Shown one piece after another: positions 4,786 to 6,972 of a DNA stretch of 6,972 bases (its first letter is position 1; each line of letters begins with the position of its first letter). The translations under genes and the position numbers were made by a program. Under the pieces are notes generated by a model. It did not search any database. It saw nothing but the letters and a program-made list of their open reading frames with translations, and was not told the DNA's origin. Source of the stretch: an uncultured Methylococcaceae bacterium (lineage in GTDB: Bacteria > Pseudomonadota > Gammaproteobacteria > Methylococcales > Methylomonadaceae); the NCBI GenBank assembly GCA_903839795.1, contig CAIMDR010000234.1, forward strand, positions 1 through 6,972. Reading direction: 5' to 3'.

Positions 4786-6858
4786 ATGAATAAAAAACTT
4801 GTGATTTTTTTCTTGTCGACCGGTGCGATAGGGTCTGCTGCCTTTGCGGATGATAAGGATATTTATCAACTGGACGATGTGTTTGTTACCGGTACGGGTA
4901 TAAAACAATCCACTTCAAAATTTGCCCGCCCGGTTACGGAATTGTCGGGAGACGCGCTGCGGGTAAAAATTGGGCAAACCCTCGGTGAAACTTTAAGTAA
5001 TGAGCCGGGTATTACCAGTCAATCGTTTGGCGCTGGCGTGGGTACTCCGGTTATTCGTGGACAATCAGGTTCCAGGGTGCGGGTTATGCAAAATAGTCTG
5101 GGCAATAATGATGTCTCGTCATTAAGTCCCGATCACGCCAATGGTGTCGACCCGATTATAGCGGAACGTGTTGAAGTGTTGCGAGGTGCCTCGACTTTGT
5201 TGTATGGAAGCGGTGCCATCGGTGGTGTGGTGAATGTGATTGATAACCGTATTCCTGAAAAAGTCCCTGACAAGTTGCTGGGTGGTGCGGGTGAGCAACG
5301 TTATGATTCCGCAACTAGCGAATCTTCAAGTGCGCTTAAACTTGAGGGTGGCAAAGACAAGTTTGCCTATCATGTCGACGGCTTTTATCGTGACCAAGGC
5401 AATATGCATATTGGCGGGCAACCGATAGATGAGGCAGCGGCGCGTGCCACCGACCCTACTCTTGAAGGCACGGCTGTACTGGATAATCCTTACGGACTTC
5501 TTAATAATTCAAATGCGCGGTCACGCGGTGGTTCGGCGGGCGCGTCTATGATTAGTGATGCTGGACTGGTGGGTGCGGCGATTAATAGTTTGGATAAAAA
5601 CTATGGTATTCCTCCCAATGGCACGGGCAGTGCGCCGGTTAGAATTCAGCTTAATCAAACCAAATACGATGTTAAGGGGCAACTTAATAAACCTTTCGCC
5701 TTTGCTGAAGCAGTGCGGATGAAGTTGGGTTATACGGATTATAAGCATGTTGAAATAAGTGGCGGTGTACCAGCGACGACGTTTCTTAATCAATCCTATG
5801 AAAGCCGTTTGGAACTTGAGCATCAACCGCTAGGCATCGTAAAAGGCGTGCTGGGTTTTCAATCAGCCAATAGTCAGTTTTCGGCGCTGGGGACAGAAAC
5901 CATCGTGCCAAAATCGGCTATTGATTCTTACGGTTTGTTTGCTGTTGAGTCTTTTGCGCTGGGCAAGGTGACTTATGATTTAGGTCTGCGCGGTGAATGG
6001 CAAGGCATTGCTCCGGAAACAACGTATAGCAGTGTTTCCTACATTCCGTTAAGCGGGGCGGTTTCGGCGTTGTGGGATATTACCAAGCAGCATCAACTCA
6101 ATCTGGCGGTTACTCAATCCCAACGGGCACCGCAAATACAGGAATTGTTTTCTAATGGGGTTCATGAGGCCACCATGAGCTATGAAAAAGGCGATGTAAA
6201 CCTGCGTAAAGAAATTTCTTATAATCTGGATTTGGGCTATAAATTTAATGCCGATTGGATGACATCAGAGTTAAATCTTTTTCATAATTGGTTTAATGAT
6301 TATATTTATCAACAACAAGCCAATTACGTATTTAACGAGGGTTTGCCAGCGCCTGGATTTGAGCCAAGTTGCACGGGAGCGCCTGGCGCTTGTCTGCCGG
6401 TCTTGCAAAGCGCCCAAGCCAATGCCGTTTTTAAAGGCTTTGAAGCCAAGACGATATTTCCGTTAATGCAAAACCGTTATGGCGCAGTGGATTTGACTTT
6501 ATTTGGCGACTATACCCGTGGCTCGTTTGATCAAGGGGGCAATGTTCCGCGTATGCCGCCGCTGCGTTATGGTTGGCAGTTAAGTTACGCTAAAGGTGAC
6601 TGGTCAAGCGATGTAAAGCTGACGCGAGGCGAAGCGCAGACTTATGCCGGTGATAATCAATCCACCACACCGGGTTATTTGTTGCTGAATTTGGGCGCAC
6701 AATATCAGTTGGCAAGCTTTCATGACTCCCAAGTGATGCTGTTTGCCAAAGGCAAAAATATGCTCAATGAAAATATACGCAACTCAACCTCGTATTTGCG
6801 TAATTTTGCACCCGATCCGGGACGCAGTGCAGAAATTGGCATTCGGGTGAGTTACTAA
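4786..6858 (+). CDS. ZnuD-like TonB-dependent outer-membrane receptor, probable zinc uptake
   Basis: This 690-residue TonB-dependent receptor would import a ligand, probably zinc or a zinc complex, across the outer membrane using TonB energy. A signal peptide ends near AFA/DD (cleavage after 21). A TonB-box-like DDVFVTG is at 30-36. The plug (about 40-153) includes the stretch from VIRGQSGSRVRVMQNS through DVSSLSPDHANGVDP to ERVEVLRGASTLLYGSGAIGGVVNVI. D116-H117 sits where, as I recall, neisserial ZnuD uses an Asp-His pair for zinc. The barrel includes SQRAPQIQELFSNGVHEAT (445-463) and ends in an aromatic, Y690, as barrels do. The only two cysteines, C529 and C536, lie in a probable outer loop and may form a disulfide. 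There is no clear ribosome site before the ATG, but the signal peptide fixes the start. The upstream Zur box supports zinc. Haem, copper or another metal chelate are the alternatives. Confidence 0.88.
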   Translation: MNKKLVIFFLSTGAIGSAAFADDKDIYQLDDVFVTGTGIKQSTSKFARPVTELSGDALRVKIGQTLGETLSNEPGITSQSFGAGVGTPVIRGQSGSRVRVMQNSLGNNDVSSLSPDHANGVDPIIAERVEVLRGASTLLYGSGAIGGVVNVIDNRIPEKVPDKLLGGAGEQRYDSATSESSSALKLEGGKDKFAYHVDGFYRDQGNMHIGGQPIDEAAARATDPTLEGTAVLDNPYGLLNNSNARSRGGSAGASMISDAGLVGAAINSLDKNYGIPPNGTGSAPVRIQLNQTKYDVKGQLNKPFAFAEAVRMKLGYTDYKHVEISGGVPATTFLNQSYESRLELEHQPLGIVKGVLGFQSANSQFSALGTETIVPKSAIDSYGLFAVESFALGKVTYDLGLRGEWQGIAPETTYSSVSYIPLSGAVSALWDITKQHQLNLAVTQSQRAPQIQELFSNGVHEATMSYEKGDVNLRKEISYNLDLGYKFNADWMTSELNLFHNWFNDYIYQQQANYVFNEGLPAPGFEPSCTGAPGACLPVLQSAQANAVFKGFEAKTIFPLMQNRYGAVDLTLFGDYTRGSFDQGGNVPRMPPLRYGWQLSYAKGDWSSDVKLTRGEAQTYAGDNQSTTPGYLLLNLGAQYQLASFHDSQVMLFAKGKNMLNENIRNSTSYLRNFAPDPGRSAEIGIRVSY

Positions 6859-6875
6859 AGTTTTAAAAGCATTTC

Positions 6876-6901
6876 ACCACGAAGACACGAAGAACACGAA
6901 G
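6876..6901 (+). repeat. CACGAAG-type dispersed repeat, copy 2
   Basis: ACCACGAAG, ACACGAAG, AACACGAAG: three CACGAAG heptamers, starting 17 bases after the receptor stop. It is the plus-strand counterpart of 3272-3297, differing only by AA for TT between the second and third units. AAAAGC (6865-6870) and GCTTTT (6906-6911) flank it as a short inverted repeat. Confidence 0.75.
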
Positions 6902-6939
6902 TTTTGCTTTTCCTCATGATGCGGGACATTTTTTGGTAG

Positions 6940-6963
6940 GGGCGGGCTTTACGCCTGCCCTTT
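6940..6963 (+). terminator. GC-rich hairpin at the window end, possible terminator
   Basis: GGGCGGGC (6940-6947) pairs with GCCTGCCC (6953-6960), with one G-T wobble, around TTTAC, followed by TTT. It lies 81 bases after the receptor stop and could end that transcript. It also looks like a dispersed intergenic palindrome, and the T run is short. Confidence 0.45.
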
Positions 6964-6972
6964 AATGCCACG

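Overview
The window reads as chromosomal DNA of a free-living gammaproteobacterium. The CysT/CysW/CysA and Zur proteins resemble the enterobacterial versions closely, and the outer-membrane receptor and lipoprotein show the cell is Gram-negative. The many short palindromic intergenic repeats (a CACGAAG-type repeat, a CCCTCGCCC...GGGTGAGGG hairpin, CGGGGTT..AACCCCG hairpins) recall environmental lineages such as Methylococcales. That placement is an inference from memory and not a search result.

Layout: (1) 95-2985 holds a plus-strand sulfate/thiosulfate ABC importer operon, cysT (permease), cysW (permease) and cysA (ATPase). The first two genes are tightly spaced. cysA is set off by a 141-bp gap filled by a palindromic element. 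No periplasmic binding protein lies inside the window. (2) 2986-3504 has no credible gene and is a mosaic of repeats: a GC-rich hairpin flanked by near-identical 18-bp direct repeats, a long imperfect inverted repeat, and a CACGAAG repeat. (3) 3505-3693, minus strand, encodes a very small Ala/Pro-rich lipoprotein. (4) 3940-4467, plus strand, encodes Zur, the zinc-sensing Fur-family repressor. A perfect palindrome, GTTAT-ATT-ATAAC, overlaps its probable -10 box. (5) 4468-4785 carries two related GC-rich hairpins and then a second palindrome, TATGTTAT-GTT-ATAACATA. (6) 4786-6858, plus strand, encodes a ZnuD-like TonB-dependent outer-membrane receptor, probably for zinc. The last 114 bases hold a second CACGAAG copy and a GC-rich hairpin.

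The genes form two functional blocks. The first is sulfate import for cysteine synthesis. The second is a small zinc-homeostasis module: Zur probably represses its own gene and the receptor through two operators that share GTTATnnnATAAC, so the receptor would be made when zinc is scarce. No wholly new system is evident. The most interesting points are the paired Zur boxes, the repeat insertion inside the cys operon, the nested repeats after cysA and the tiny lipoprotein beside zur.
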